Of a DNA stretch of 14,601 nt, positions 1 through 8,839 are shown in pieces (within the stretch, counting starts at the first letter, position 1; every line of letters starts with the position of its first letter). The DNA comes from Caryophanales bacterium UBA4694. GTDB taxonomy: Bacteria > Bacillota_I > Bacilli_A > RFN20 > CAG-288. Below the pieces are notes generated by a model. The model was not told the DNA's origin. It saw only the letters and a list, made by a program, of their open reading frames with translations, and searched no databases. Position numbers and translations under genes: made by a program. The DNA lies in NCBI GenBank assembly GCA_002404835.1, contig DHKM01000023.1, forward strand, positions 1 through 14,601. Reading direction: 5' to 3'.

Positions 1-12
1 GTTTAGCGAGTG

Positions 13-1809
13 ATGAAGAACTTCTATCGGAATTTCCTTTGTATTCTGCTTATCTTGATTAGTATTGCAGGTATTGTCCTGATGTCTTTGAATTTGGCCG
101 GAATCTTGGATGACAATCTCAATGACATCTCTCCGACCGTATCCGATGGACTGACTCAGGATGATCCGGAAAAGCTCGATGAGACCATCATGACATTTCA
201 AAGCGATTATGATGGTGTCCTGTATTTGAGGAATGAAAACTTTGGACAGTACAATGATTCCAAACGACGATTCGATTATGCTTCTGTCTATAAAAATAAG
301 ATGAGCTATTCTCCTCTTACCTATTTTGCGAAGAAGGTCTCCGACTTGAATGAAAAAGTGTATTCCCTGACAATTAATGTAGACAAAGCATTTCGGAAGA
401 AAATGATTCCGGAATATTCGACCTGGGCTAATGAACAGGATTTTGGATCCGAACTTACGGACTGCTATGTCAAGGAAAATAGGAAAAGCCAAAACGATAC
501 TTTTTCTTTCTATCCGGAACCTGTTGCAGACGATAAAACAAGCTTGGATATTATCCGTTCGCTTCCTTTCGGAAACGACACAATCGAAAAAGAGGAAGAG
601 GAATATTCCAAATATGTGAAGAAAAACTATCTTTCCATCGATCAGACGATGAAAGCCGATCTGATCCAGTATATGGACGAAAATGAAATCAATCTGGAAA
701 GTCCCACCTTCATTTTCGATGTGAAGAACTATCTTCAGAACTTCTCCTATGATCCAAGTGCTATCATTCCCAAAAATGAGAAGAAACCGTTGCTGTATTT
801 TCTGACGGTCAACAAAGCTGGAATCTGCAACAACTTCGCTGCTGCAAGTTCTATGATGTACCGGGCAAACGGAATCCCAAGCAGAGTTGTTGCCGGGGCA
901 TTGTGTTATTCAAGGAAAGGCGAAATATCCGAGGTGAAACGGAAGGCGTTGCATGCTTGGACGGAAGTCTATATCGATGGTTGTGGCTGGATGAAAATCG
1001 ATACGACTGCTTCCATGAGATGCGAAGACCTCGGCTATGATGATATTCCGGCAATACCGGATGAACCGGATATACCGGATCAACCTGATAAACCCGATGA
1101 ACCAGAAAAACCGGAAACAAAGAAAATCCAATTCAAATTCAGTGTTTCGGACGTTTTGTATGAGTATAACGGCACCTATCAAAAACCACAGATAGAGGAT
1201 TATCTTGCTCTTGACAGCATCTGCGAGTACAGTTCGAAGACCGGAGAAGGCGAAGAATTCCCTCTTGTATCCAATGATCTTATGACTAATATCAGACATT
1301 ATTTGAAGGAGAATGAGAAATTCAATCTGAAATTCAACAAGGACGCTAATCTGCTGTTCGGTGAGACTTTCCTGGCATCCAGGATCTTCATTACCGATGA
1401 TACAGGAAAAGATGTGACATCTAATTATAGACTTGTTGTCAAATGGAACGAATTCAGTGAAATCAATGCTTCTCAGCTGAGTTCAATCGAATACACAAAG
1501 GAATTCTGCGTCAAGGAAAGAAGCATCCATTTGAAGTCGAACAGCGGAGGCTATATGGTCGGACAGAAAGTGGAATACTATCTTGAAGATGACGGAAGCG
1601 AGAGACTTGTTCCCGGCGATAGAATCGAATGTCAGTTCACTCTTCCGGAAACCTTCGACGAATCCAACGAAAACTTCGAACATATGGGGAACAATACTTT
1701 CACGGTCAGAATCTATAATGAGGAAGGCGATGATGTTACGACAAGGTATTCCATCGAATACGAATATGGAACAATCGATGTGGTAGAGGGAACGGAAAAT
1801 GGGTTATGA
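13..1809 (+). CDS. Membrane-anchored transglutaminase-like protein with C-terminal repeat domains
   Basis: Seen: residues about 8-32 are a hydrophobic segment (signal anchor). A transglutaminase-like (papain-fold) core spans about residues 205-335, with GICNNFA (Cys273), LHAWTEVYIDG (His315) and KIDTT (Asp331) giving the usual Cys/His/Asp triad. A Pro/Asp/Glu-rich linker (about 346-370) follows, then about 230 residues of beta-type repeats with two DVT motifs, ending in GDDVTTRYSIEYEYGTIDV. Numbering counts the GTG at base 10 as residue 1; I prefer the ATG at 13, which overlaps a TGA (11-13) that could be the stop of an upstream gene. The last 11 bases overlap the next gene. Known: such cores act as extracytoplasmic proteases or crosslinking enzymes and often follow moxR/DUF58 genes in Bacillota. 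Inferred: the enzyme faces outside and acts with, or on, the repeat protein encoded next. Substrate and reaction direction are unknown. Confidence 0.85.
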   Translation: MKNFYRNFLCILLILISIAGIVLMSLNLAGILDDNLNDISPTVSDGLTQDDPEKLDETIMTFQSDYDGVLYLRNENFGQYNDSKRRFDYASVYKNKMSYSPLTYFAKKVSDLNEKVYSLTINVDKAFRKKMIPEYSTWANEQDFGSELTDCYVKENRKSQNDTFSFYPEPVADDKTSLDIIRSLPFGNDTIEKEEEEYSKYVKKNYLSIDQTMKADLIQYMDENEINLESPTFIFDVKNYLQNFSYDPSAIIPKNEKKPLLYFLTVNKAGICNNFAAASSMMYRANGIPSRVVAGALCYSRKGEISEVKRKALHAWTEVYIDGCGWMKIDTTASMRCEDLGYDDIPAIPDEPDIPDQPDKPDEPEKPETKKIQFKFSVSDVLYEYNGTYQKPQIEDYLALDSICEYSSKTGEGEEFPLVSNDLMTNIRHYLKENEKFNLKFNKDANLLFGETFLASRIFITDDTGKDVTSNYRLVVKWNEFSEINASQLSSIEYTKEFCVKERSIHLKSNSGGYMVGQKVEYYLEDDGSERLVPGDRIECQFTLPETFDESNENFEHMGNNTFTVRIYNEEGDDVTTRYSIEYEYGTIDVVEGTENGL

Positions 1810-4800
1810 AGAATATGAAAGACGCGTTCTTCGGATTCATGAATGGAAGAAGAGAATCTATAAGCTACGTTATGTGATTTCTTCCGTTCTTCTCTTTTGT
1901 CTTGCTCTTTTCTTCGCTCTGTTTTCTACGAAGGGATTGATTTTCCATGAATCCATCTTGAATGAAGAATACATGTATGGAGAACCGATAAACAGAACTT
2001 CTTCTGCTTTTATGGCATCAACACCAAACTATCAATACAAGAGCGAGGCTTCCACAGAGTGGTCTTATGATGTTCCTACTTATCCAGGAACTTATTCTTC
2101 AAGAAGTGTCTCCTTAGGAAACTACGGAAATCTGATATATGGAAAAATTCAGAAATTCCGCATTGTGAAACGCAAAGCCGTCGTTACGATAAACAGTCAG
2201 ATGGTCGAATACGGAAACCTGCCGTCCATCGACTGCGATCTTGTGAATGATGATTTTGTCTATTCTTATCAGGTCGATTATTCTGATATTACAAAAGAAA
2301 AGACACAAGCAGAAGTCAAAAAAGACGCGTTCATCATTCACAATAAAGATGGAAATGATGTAACAGACTGCTATGATTTTACTTTTCTGAAGAACGATAT
2401 CGAGATATTGCCTATTCCTCTCCACTTTGTATTAGAATCCAAAACAAGTGTTTATGATAGTTCGATTCTTGTTGGCGGTGTCTATAAAATCAGTCGGGAA
2501 GACCTGGTTTCGGGAGACAAGGTTGTCGAAGCGGAAACAAGTGGATCCCTTGTCGATGTCGGATCGACATCGAATTGTTTGGAATCTTTCAAGGTTATCG
2601 ATTCATTTGGAAATGATGTGACTATTCATTATACTCCGATTGTCGAAGACGGACTTCTTCGGGTGGGAAAAAGAAAGCTATCATTGAAAAGCGAAGACGT
2701 CATGAAAACATATGACGGAAGTACGGATTATGAACTGAGGGTTGTTGTAGATGAATCCACGCCGCTAGTCGAAGGCCATTCCGTTCAGATCGTCGACGGA
2801 AAATCAGACGACGGAAATGCCAAAGAAAATGAAACTATTTCCTTCAAAGCCAAAGTCATCGATGAGAGTGGAATCGACGTATCCGGAAACTATGACATTG
2901 AGTATGAATACGGAAAGCTGGATGTTCGTAAGAGGAAAGTCATCGTCGATATCCTCACCTCATACATCTATGCATCCCAGACAGGAAACCTGATTGATCC
3001 TACCTACTATACTCTTTCTGGCGATGGAGTTTTGGACCAGGATATATTCACTCTTTCTACGGGAAACCTGGACCAGGATGGCAATATGACTTTTACGTAT
3101 TCCATCTCAAACCAAAACCAGGAAGACAATCGTAGCAACTATGACGTGGAATTCCTAGCGAACAGACCGGAAGTGAGAAAGAAGAACGTCATTGTCAAAA
3201 CAGAAAGCAGGACATTCCTGTTCGATGGGACTTCACATGATCTTCGTATGTTCTCTTATTCCGTAAGGGATAAAGACGGAAAACTGGTGACTTTGGATAA
3301 CCAGGATGTTCTGAAAATGTCGGGATTTCCGACTATCCTCCATGCAGGAGAAATCCAGAACAAACCAGCTGAGACAAAGATAATTGGAGCAGACGGAAGC
3401 GACAGAACTTCTTATTATGATATCGACTTCCAATATGGCACCCTGAAAATCGAAAAAAGAAAAGCCATCCTTACCCTCTCCAACAGCATTTATGACTATG
3501 ACGGTGAATACCATACTCCGGTTTTAGATGAGAAGACATCCATCGATGGTGAAGAACAAAGCGGAATCCTTCCGCTTCATCACATCACCATCGAAACAGG
3601 ACTCGAAAACGCAAAGGTGAAGAATGCCATACAGGATTATCGGATTACCTTGGACAATCAGAGGGATATCGAGGTCGGTTCATCTTCTGCAAATTTCCAT
3701 TATTCCATTTTGGGAAATGACAATATCGATTATACGGGTGATTATGATATTCTGGTGAATGATGGCGGTATCCGTATCAACAAACGCAAAATCAATATTC
3801 AGGTCTCAGGTTTTACCCGCTATTATGATGGTACAGTTCTGAATGAGCAGGAATACATCGACAAGTGCTTTCATGTGGATGATTTGATTCCTACAGACAG
3901 AATTAGTATTCTCGGCCTTAATCCATTCCATGACGTAGGAACTTACGAGAATCCGATTCTGCAAAGCAACGTCCGGATTATGGACAAGAACGATAATGAT
4001 GTCACTTCCTGTTACGAAATTCTTTCCTTTGATGCCCAGCCGGTTGTCGTCAAGAGAGCCAAAGTGGTCTATTATAACAAATATCGAGAGCCGGCTCAGT
4101 TCGACGAAAACAATAAGGCCAGCTTTGTCTATGACGGAAAAGACAAGGCAATTGATTTCATCACTGGAGACTATAGCGTAAAGGAAGATGAATCCGATTA
4201 TCCGAAAGAAGGATATAGTCTGGTCATCCAAGGTGGCGCCTCGGGAAGAGATGCCGGAAACTATGCTTCCAAGCAGGATAATATTTCCCTGCTTAGCTCT
4301 ATCACCGATAATCCATATTATCATGTGGATATTCTTTCCGATAAAATCGATTCCTTCTTCTATCTCCAAGGAAATCGGTTTGAAATCCAGAAAAGAAAAC
4401 TGACCATAAAGACCAAATCCGATTTCATCTATTATATGAGGAAAGATGCGACAATCGATGATGACTACCTGAACAGTCATAAGAATGAATTCTTCGCTAT
4501 CGAAACCCTTGCCCAAGGAGATACCATCCATTTCAGTTTTAAAATCGATTTCTCAAAATGCAAGGAAGGAGATTCCTTCAAATACGAAGATATGGTCGAT
4601 TACCGGATCTATGATCATAACGGAAGAGATATCACAGACATGAACTACGAGGTTTCCTTCGATAACGCTTCCGGGTATCGGTTCTTCTTCCGGAAAATCC
4701 ATGTGAATCTTGTCGAAACCATCGAATCGGATTCTACCACGATTGTAGTAGAAGAAACCTATGATGGACAGATGCATGGTGTTACCTCTAGCCCATGGCA

Positions 4801-6538
4801 ATGTCAAAGCGATACCGCATTGAATTTTATCGTCGAATACACAAGCGAAAAAAGGACGTTCGTCACGGATGATGAAGGGGAAATCCACTATAAGGACATT
4901 CGTTCCACCTATGACGGATACGAATATTCTATGGCTAACGGAGAAATCATCATTGACAACATAGATACTTTAAAGAAAGTAAAATTTAAAATCACTCAAA
5001 GAGAGATGAATCTTGCTTTCCTGAATCTTCCTTATCAACAATTCGAAGACAATGCGGAGATCATTTGGTATGATGGAAGAAGCATCTCCTTTAGGAAGGA
5101 AGATACTGACAGTAATCAATATCTGAATCTTTTCGAATATCTAAATGCTTCAAATCTGGCTTTTACGGATCAGCTTGTCGTTTCCCTGAAAGAAGGCAAA
5201 ACTCTTCCTACCGGTGAAATGACATTCAATTTCAACGATTACTTCATCATAAAGGCGATACACGCTAAGGATAACAGGAATGTATCCGATTGTTATTCCT
5301 GTTACGACGATAAGACAGGAGCGTTGAAGGTCCCGGACAAATACTATAAGATCAAGAAAATTGGTATTGCCTTCAAGGATGTCGGAAAGTCTGAGAACGG
5401 TTTTAAAACCTATTCCGAAAAGGAACAGATGAAGAACTATCTCGACAATATCTCCATTGACAAGGAAAACAGTCAGATGCCTGATGAGAAGTATTTCACC
5501 TTTAATCGGAAATACTTCTACAATGGGACTGAAATCGAGAGAAACGAAATCGGTCTGAGTGAAGGCAGTTATTCCTCTTCCATCTCCACGGTAACGTTCC
5601 AGGCATTCGACGGATATTCTGTGACATCGGACGGAGAAGACGGAATTCTCTTTTTACGCGGCAAAGGCGATAGCAGTGCTGATTCGAACAGGACCACCAT
5701 TCATATCAGACTCGAAGACTATAAGACAACCTATTTGAACGGCTATTCAAAACCTGTCGATTCATCAATCTATCTGGAACAGGTGATGAGAGAAACGACC
5801 AAACAGGCAAGGACAGCTCAGCTGATATCCGAAACCGCGGAAATAAGACTGACTTCTGTGGAAACCTATTCCAGTGTCGGATCATATCTTCTTGGCAACG
5901 GCCAGATCCAGGCATGCGTTGTCGATCATGGAAAAAAGGAGGACAGCTATAACTTTGTCTTCGATACTCCGTCCATGAAAATCGATCTTGAGAAACCGAC
6001 ACTACATGTGACATTGAAAGGAAGGGAAATCGTCTATGATGGTTCGTCCAAAGGCTATTTGGTAAGCAAGTATTTGATTGTCGATGATAGGACCATTCCT
6101 ATCGACCAGATAAACATCGAATACGATTCTGATGCGGTAGCGGCGGGAAACTATGAACTGAATGTGAAATCGATAGAAGTCTTGATTGGAGGCAAATGGT
6201 ATACCTCGGATGAATTGAATATCGAAGTTAATTTCAATCAGAGAAAAAGAAACATTATGATTAAAAAAAGGAAAATCAATATTGTCTCTAGAACCAGAAC
6301 CATAGTCTACGATGGAAAGGATCATGCGACGGATTCCAATCTGGTCTATGCGACAAACCTTGCATCTGGAGACAACCTGAACTATGACATCGTTTCGGAG
6401 ATGAAAAATCCAGGAACCTATAAGATCATTCCGGACAAATGCAGGATCACCAATGAAAACGGAGAGGATGTGACCGACTGTTACGACATTATCTATAGCT
6501 ATGGGACACTGACCATTGTATCCTCAATTGAATTTTGA
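1799..6538 (+). CDS. Giant membrane-anchored repeat protein (YDG/MBG-like repeats)
   Basis: I do not recognise a named gene. Seen: 1579 residues; a basic N-terminus (KKRIYKLR) followed by one hydrophobic segment (about 25-45), so cytoplasmic N-terminus and exposed bulk. The rest is about 12 divergent units, each running KRK, a short beta strand, YDG, a variable part, DVTxxYDI, YGTL, then the next KRK. KRK-like junctions occur near residues 124, 291, 378, 460, 553, 662, 752, 865, 964, 1067 and 1490. YDG-like motifs lie near 305, 475, 567, 676, 778, 988, 1038, 1413 and 1504. DVT-like motifs lie near 187, 273, 360, 734, 944, 1557. There is no LPXTG or other C-terminal anchor; the protein ends inside a repeat. 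The gene overlaps the transglutaminase gene by 11 bases, with AGAGGG upstream of ATG, so the two are coupled. Inferred: an elongated surface stalk or scaffold. The relation to Pfam MBG/YDG repeats is by eye only. Confidence 0.8.
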   Translation: MGYEEYERRVLRIHEWKKRIYKLRYVISSVLLFCLALFFALFSTKGLIFHESILNEEYMYGEPINRTSSAFMASTPNYQYKSEASTEWSYDVPTYPGTYSSRSVSLGNYGNLIYGKIQKFRIVKRKAVVTINSQMVEYGNLPSIDCDLVNDDFVYSYQVDYSDITKEKTQAEVKKDAFIIHNKDGNDVTDCYDFTFLKNDIEILPIPLHFVLESKTSVYDSSILVGGVYKISREDLVSGDKVVEAETSGSLVDVGSTSNCLESFKVIDSFGNDVTIHYTPIVEDGLLRVGKRKLSLKSEDVMKTYDGSTDYELRVVVDESTPLVEGHSVQIVDGKSDDGNAKENETISFKAKVIDESGIDVSGNYDIEYEYGKLDVRKRKVIVDILTSYIYASQTGNLIDPTYYTLSGDGVLDQDIFTLSTGNLDQDGNMTFTYSISNQNQEDNRSNYDVEFLANRPEVRKKNVIVKTESRTFLFDGTSHDLRMFSYSVRDKDGKLVTLDNQDVLKMSGFPTILHAGEIQNKPAETKIIGADGSDRTSYYDIDFQYGTLKIEKRKAILTLSNSIYDYDGEYHTPVLDEKTSIDGEEQSGILPLHHITIETGLENAKVKNAIQDYRITLDNQRDIEVGSSSANFHYSILGNDNIDYTGDYDILVNDGGIRINKRKINIQVSGFTRYYDGTVLNEQEYIDKCFHVDDLIPTDRISILGLNPFHDVGTYENPILQSNVRIMDKNDNDVTSCYEILSFDAQPVVVKRAKVVYYNKYREPAQFDENNKASFVYDGKDKAIDFITGDYSVKEDESDYPKEGYSLVIQGGASGRDAGNYASKQDNISLLSSITDNPYYHVDILSDKIDSFFYLQGNRFEIQKRKLTIKTKSDFIYYMRKDATIDDDYLNSHKNEFFAIETLAQGDTIHFSFKIDFSKCKEGDSFKYEDMVDYRIYDHNGRDITDMNYEVSFDNASGYRFFFRKIHVNLVETIESDSTTIVVEETYDGQMHGVTSSPWQCQSDTALNFIVEYTSEKRTFVTDDEGEIHYKDIRSTYDGYEYSMANGEIIIDNIDTLKKVKFKITQREMNLAFLNLPYQQFEDNAEIIWYDGRSISFRKEDTDSNQYLNLFEYLNASNLAFTDQLVVSLKEGKTLPTGEMTFNFNDYFIIKAIHAKDNRNVSDCYSCYDDKTGALKVPDKYYKIKKIGIAFKDVGKSENGFKTYSEKEQMKNYLDNISIDKENSQMPDEKYFTFNRKYFYNGTEIERNEIGLSEGSYSSSISTVTFQAFDGYSVTSDGEDGILFLRGKGDSSADSNRTTIHIRLEDYKTTYLNGYSKPVDSSIYLEQVMRETTKQARTAQLISETAEIRLTSVETYSSVGSYLLGNGQIQACVVDHGKKEDSYNFVFDTPSMKIDLEKPTLHVTLKGREIVYDGSSKGYLVSKYLIVDDRTIPIDQINIEYDSDAVAAGNYELNVKSIEVLIGGKWYTSDELNIEVNFNQRKRNIMIKKRKINIVSRTRTIVYDGKDHATDSNLVYATNLASGDNLNYDIVSEMKNPGTYKIIPDKCRITNENGEDVTDCYDIIYSYGTLTIVSSIEF

Positions 6539-6542
6539 ACAC

Positions 6543-6628
6543 AAAAAAGCCACCGCACACTGTTACCAAGCTTATGGCTGCTGGCTTCCGCCCCTGACCA
6601 GGTTCACCGATAACAATCGCGATGGTGG
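6543..6628 (-). ncRNA. ffs: Small (4.5S-type) signal recognition particle RNA
   Basis: On the minus strand the apical domain reads GGTCAGGGGCGGAAGCCAGC followed by AGCC (about 6576-6600), the conserved Ffh-binding hairpin with its GGAA loop. The ends close as a long helix: CCACC (6624-6628) pairs with GGTGG (6550-6554), and TTGTTA pairs with TAACAG further in. The closing stem is followed by six T (6543-6548), so the helix plus T-run also acts as terminator. Length is about 86 nt, the short bacterial form without an Alu domain. It pairs with Ffh to target nascent membrane proteins. A good promoter lies directly upstream. The gene is tail-to-tail with the repeat-protein gene, whose stop codon is 4 bases away. 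Confidence 0.93.
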
Positions 6629-6632
6629 TTAT

Positions 6633-6661
6633 ATTCTAAGCTTTTTCCGTTTCAATCTCAA
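6633..6661 (-). promoter_or_regulatory. Sigma-A-type promoter of the SRP RNA gene
   Basis: Read on the minus strand: TTGAGA (6656-6661), a 17-base spacer, then TAGAAT (6633-6638). The expected start is about 7 bases downstream, near 6626, which coincides with the CCACC that opens the SRP RNA helix. This independent fit of promoter and RNA end supports both calls. Confidence 0.75.
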
Positions 6662-6700
6662 CAACGATGTTGTTTTTCTTTCGATTTTCCGCTTGAAACG

Positions 6701-6731
6701 AAATACCGGGACAGACTGCCCCGGTATTTTT
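6701..6731. terminator. Probable bidirectional intrinsic terminator between the repeat-protein gene and trpS
   Basis: A 10-bp stem, AAATACCGGG (6701-6710) with CCCGGTATTT (6720-6729), and a 9-base loop. On the plus strand it is followed by a five-T run and would stop transcripts leaving the giant repeat gene. On the minus strand it lies just after the trpS stop and is followed by TTTCGTTTC, a weaker tail. It also separates trpS from the SRP RNA promoter. Confidence 0.7.
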
Positions 6732-6733
6732 GG

Positions 6734-7891
6734 CTATTTTTTCTGCTTTTCTTTGTATGCTCTTAAGGCTTCTTCCTGAGCGAGTTTCTTTTTGAAAGCC
6801 TTGGACTGTTTTTCAATCAGCTTTCTGTCTTCGAAGTAGCAGATTCCCAAAGCTCTTCTTACACGGTTCAAAGTGATACTTGCTCGGGCCTCTGCCTTTT
6901 TGGAGCCTTCTTCCAGAATCTTGTAGACACCTGGAATATCGGCTTCGTATTTTCTTCTTCTTTCCCGGATTGGATTTAGGACATCGTTAAGGACTTTTGC
7001 CAGGAAATTCTTGACGCTGACATCGCCAAGTCCACCACGTTCATAATGGGCTTTCAGCTCATCAAGATTTTTGTATTCTGGCCAGAATTTCTTGAAATGT
7101 TCATCCGTTGCAAAGGCTGTAAGGTAAATGAAGACCGGATTCCCTTCCGTATGTCCGGGATCCTCTACTTTGAGATGCGTAGGATCGGTGAACATAGTCT
7201 TCACTTTCTTGTTTACAGTATCCTCATCATCGCTCAGATAGATGCAGTTTCCTAAGGATTTGCTCATCTTTGCCTTGCCATCCGTGCCTGGAAGTCTCTT
7301 GCAGACTTCGTTTTCCGGTTCCATGATCTTGGTCGGAGTCAAAGTCTCACCATACAAGGAATTGAACTTTTTGACGATCTCGTTGCACTGCTCGATCATA
7401 GGTTCCTGGTCTTCTCCGACCGGAACGATGGTTGCATCAAAAGCGGTAATATCCGCAGTCTGACTGACTGGGTAAGTCAAAAAACCGGCAGGGATGGATT
7501 CTCCGAATTGGCGGAGCTGTATTTCATTCTTTACGGTTGGATTTCTTTCCAGTCTCGACAAAGTGACCAAATCCAAATAATAGCAGGTCAATTCGAAAAG
7601 TTCCGGAACTCTGCTTTGGACAAAGATGGTAACCTTTTCTGGATCAAGACCGACAGAAAGATAATCCAGGGCAACTTCGATGATGTTGTCTCTGACCTTC
7701 TGCGGAACGCCAAAATTATCGGTTAATGCCTGAGTATCCGCAATCATGACATACATTTCATCAAAGCCTCCGGCATTCTGAAGCTCAACTCTTCTTCTCA
7801 AAGAGCCGACATAATGCCCAAGATGGAGTTTTCCCGTCGGCCTATCTCCTGTCAACATGATCTTCTTCTGTTGGTTGATTTCGTTTTCCAT
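6734..7891 (-). CDS. trpS: Tryptophanyl-tRNA synthetase
   Basis: Class I aminoacyl-tRNA synthetase that charges tRNA-Trp in the cytoplasm. Seen: the HIGH-type motif in TGDRPTGKLHLGHYVGS (residues 14-30) and KMSKS at 208-212 (GKAKMSKSLGN), both intact; the family signature AGFLTYPVSQTADI lies near 135-148. The start ATG at 7891 is preceded by AAGGAG at good spacing. The product is 385 residues against about 330-340 for typical bacterial TrpRS. The usual C-terminus (RALGICYFED) is reached near residue 352 and a Lys/Glu/Gln-rich tail of about 33 residues is added. It lies 24 bases after galU with no terminator between, so probably co-transcribed. I see no T-box or trp leader in front of it. Confidence 0.96.
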   Translation of the reverse strand: MENEINQQKKIMLTGDRPTGKLHLGHYVGSLRRRVELQNAGGFDEMYVMIADTQALTDNFGVPQKVRDNIIEVALDYLSVGLDPEKVTIFVQSRVPELFELTCYYLDLVTLSRLERNPTVKNEIQLRQFGESIPAGFLTYPVSQTADITAFDATIVPVGEDQEPMIEQCNEIVKKFNSLYGETLTPTKIMEPENEVCKRLPGTDGKAKMSKSLGNCIYLSDDEDTVNKKVKTMFTDPTHLKVEDPGHTEGNPVFIYLTAFATDEHFKKFWPEYKNLDELKAHYERGGLGDVSVKNFLAKVLNDVLNPIRERRRKYEADIPGVYKILEEGSKKAEARASITLNRVRRALGICYFEDRKLIEKQSKAFKKKLAQEEALRAYKEKQKK

Positions 7892-7915
7892 AGTAGGGCT
7901 CCTTAAAGACTGAAT

Positions 7916-8794
7916 TTATTTGGCGATTTTCTTGATATAATCCATGACCTCATCCTTCAGATCATCTCTCTTCAGAGCATAATCGATGATGGCCTTGATA
8001 TAACCGAACTTGTTTCCGATATCGTATCTTTCGCCCGTGAATACACAAGCATAGCATGGATTGACTTCCATGGATGCTTTGATGGCATCTGTGAGCTGGA
8101 TCTCTCCGCCGACACCCGGCTTAGTCTTTTCGAGAATGTCGAAGATTTCCGGTGGGAGGACATATCTACCCAAGACTGCGATGTTGGAAGGGGCTAGTTC
8201 CTTGGTCTTTGGCTTTTCGACCATGTCGCAGACCTGGAAACTCTTACCGGAAGCTTCTCCCAATGGTTTGACGACTCCGTATTTCTTCAAAAGTTCATCC
8301 GGGACTTCCTTACAACCGAGTTGTGTTCCGCCATTTGTCTTCTCATAGGCTTCAATCAATTCCCCGATAGCTGGCTTTTGGTCGTAGTCGATAAGATCGT
8401 CTCCGAGAAGGACGGCAATAGGTTCACCGGCAGCAAAGCCTTTTGCGCAAAGAACGGCATCTCCGAGACCCTTGGGTTCCTTTTGGTGGACAAAGGTTAT
8501 ATTTGCCATATTGGCAATATCGCGGATCATCTGGGCTTCTTTGTCCTTTTTGCTGGCTTTGAGTCTCATTTCGAGTTCGGCATTTACATCGAAATAATCT
8601 TCAATGGCTTTCTTGGATCCGGATATGATCAAAAGAATGTCTGTGATGCCTGCATTGACGGCTTCTTGAACGATGTATTGGATATTCGGAGTGTCGATGA
8701 TTGGAAGCATCTCTTTTGGAAGAGCTTTAGTAGCGGGAAGGAAACGCGTTCCCAAACCGGCTGCAGGAATGACTGCTTTTCTTACTTTTTTCAT
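7916..8794 (-). CDS. galU: UTP-glucose-1-phosphate uridylyltransferase
   Basis: Makes UDP-glucose from UTP and glucose-1-phosphate in the cytoplasm, feeding cell-surface glycan, glycolipid and galactose metabolism. Seen: the nucleotide-binding motif PAAGLGTRFLPATKALPKEM (residues 10-29), EPKGLGDAV (106-114), LLGDD (129-133), the VEKP segment near 192 and GGEIQLTDAI (229-238), all typical of GalU; 292 residues is the usual length. The frame stays open 24 codons further up, but I chose the ATG at 8794: it gives the canonical MKKVRKAVIPAAG start and has GAGGA at proper spacing, while the extra residues resemble no GalU. First gene of the galU-trpS unit. Confidence 0.95.
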   Translation of the reverse strand: MKKVRKAVIPAAGLGTRFLPATKALPKEMLPIIDTPNIQYIVQEAVNAGITDILLIISGSKKAIEDYFDVNAELEMRLKASKKDKEAQMIRDIANMANITFVHQKEPKGLGDAVLCAKGFAAGEPIAVLLGDDLIDYDQKPAIGELIEAYEKTNGGTQLGCKEVPDELLKKYGVVKPLGEASGKSFQVCDMVEKPKTKELAPSNIAVLGRYVLPPEIFDILEKTKPGVGGEIQLTDAIKASMEVNPCYACVFTGERYDIGNKFGYIKAIIDYALKRDDLKDEVMDYIKKIAK

Positions 8795-8830
8795 GTGTTT
8801 TTCCTCGTTTTTTGATACAAAACTGCCCAT

Positions 8831-8839
8831 ATTATAACA
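8831..8839 (-). promoter_or_regulatory. Extended -10 promoter of galU
   Basis: The minus strand reads TGTTATAAT, a perfect TATAAT with the TGn extension, about 37 bases before the galU start. No good -35 hexamer is seen at 16-18 bases, which fits an extended -10 promoter. Expected transcript start is near 8824. Confidence 0.6.

Noticed and set aside
3806..4531. Minus-strand open frame of 241 codons inside the giant repeat gene
   Set aside because: Lies wholly antisense to a long, internally repetitive coding frame, has no ribosome site or domain, and its composition is that of a reverse-strand shadow.
6516..6779. Plus-strand 87-codon open frame across the SRP RNA gene
   Set aside because: It overlaps the SRP RNA antisense and the trpS 3' end; the RNA assignment explains this stretch better.
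8321..8815. Plus-strand open frame of 164 codons opposite galU
   Set aside because: Entirely antisense to an unmistakable galU gene; no ribosome site, no family features.
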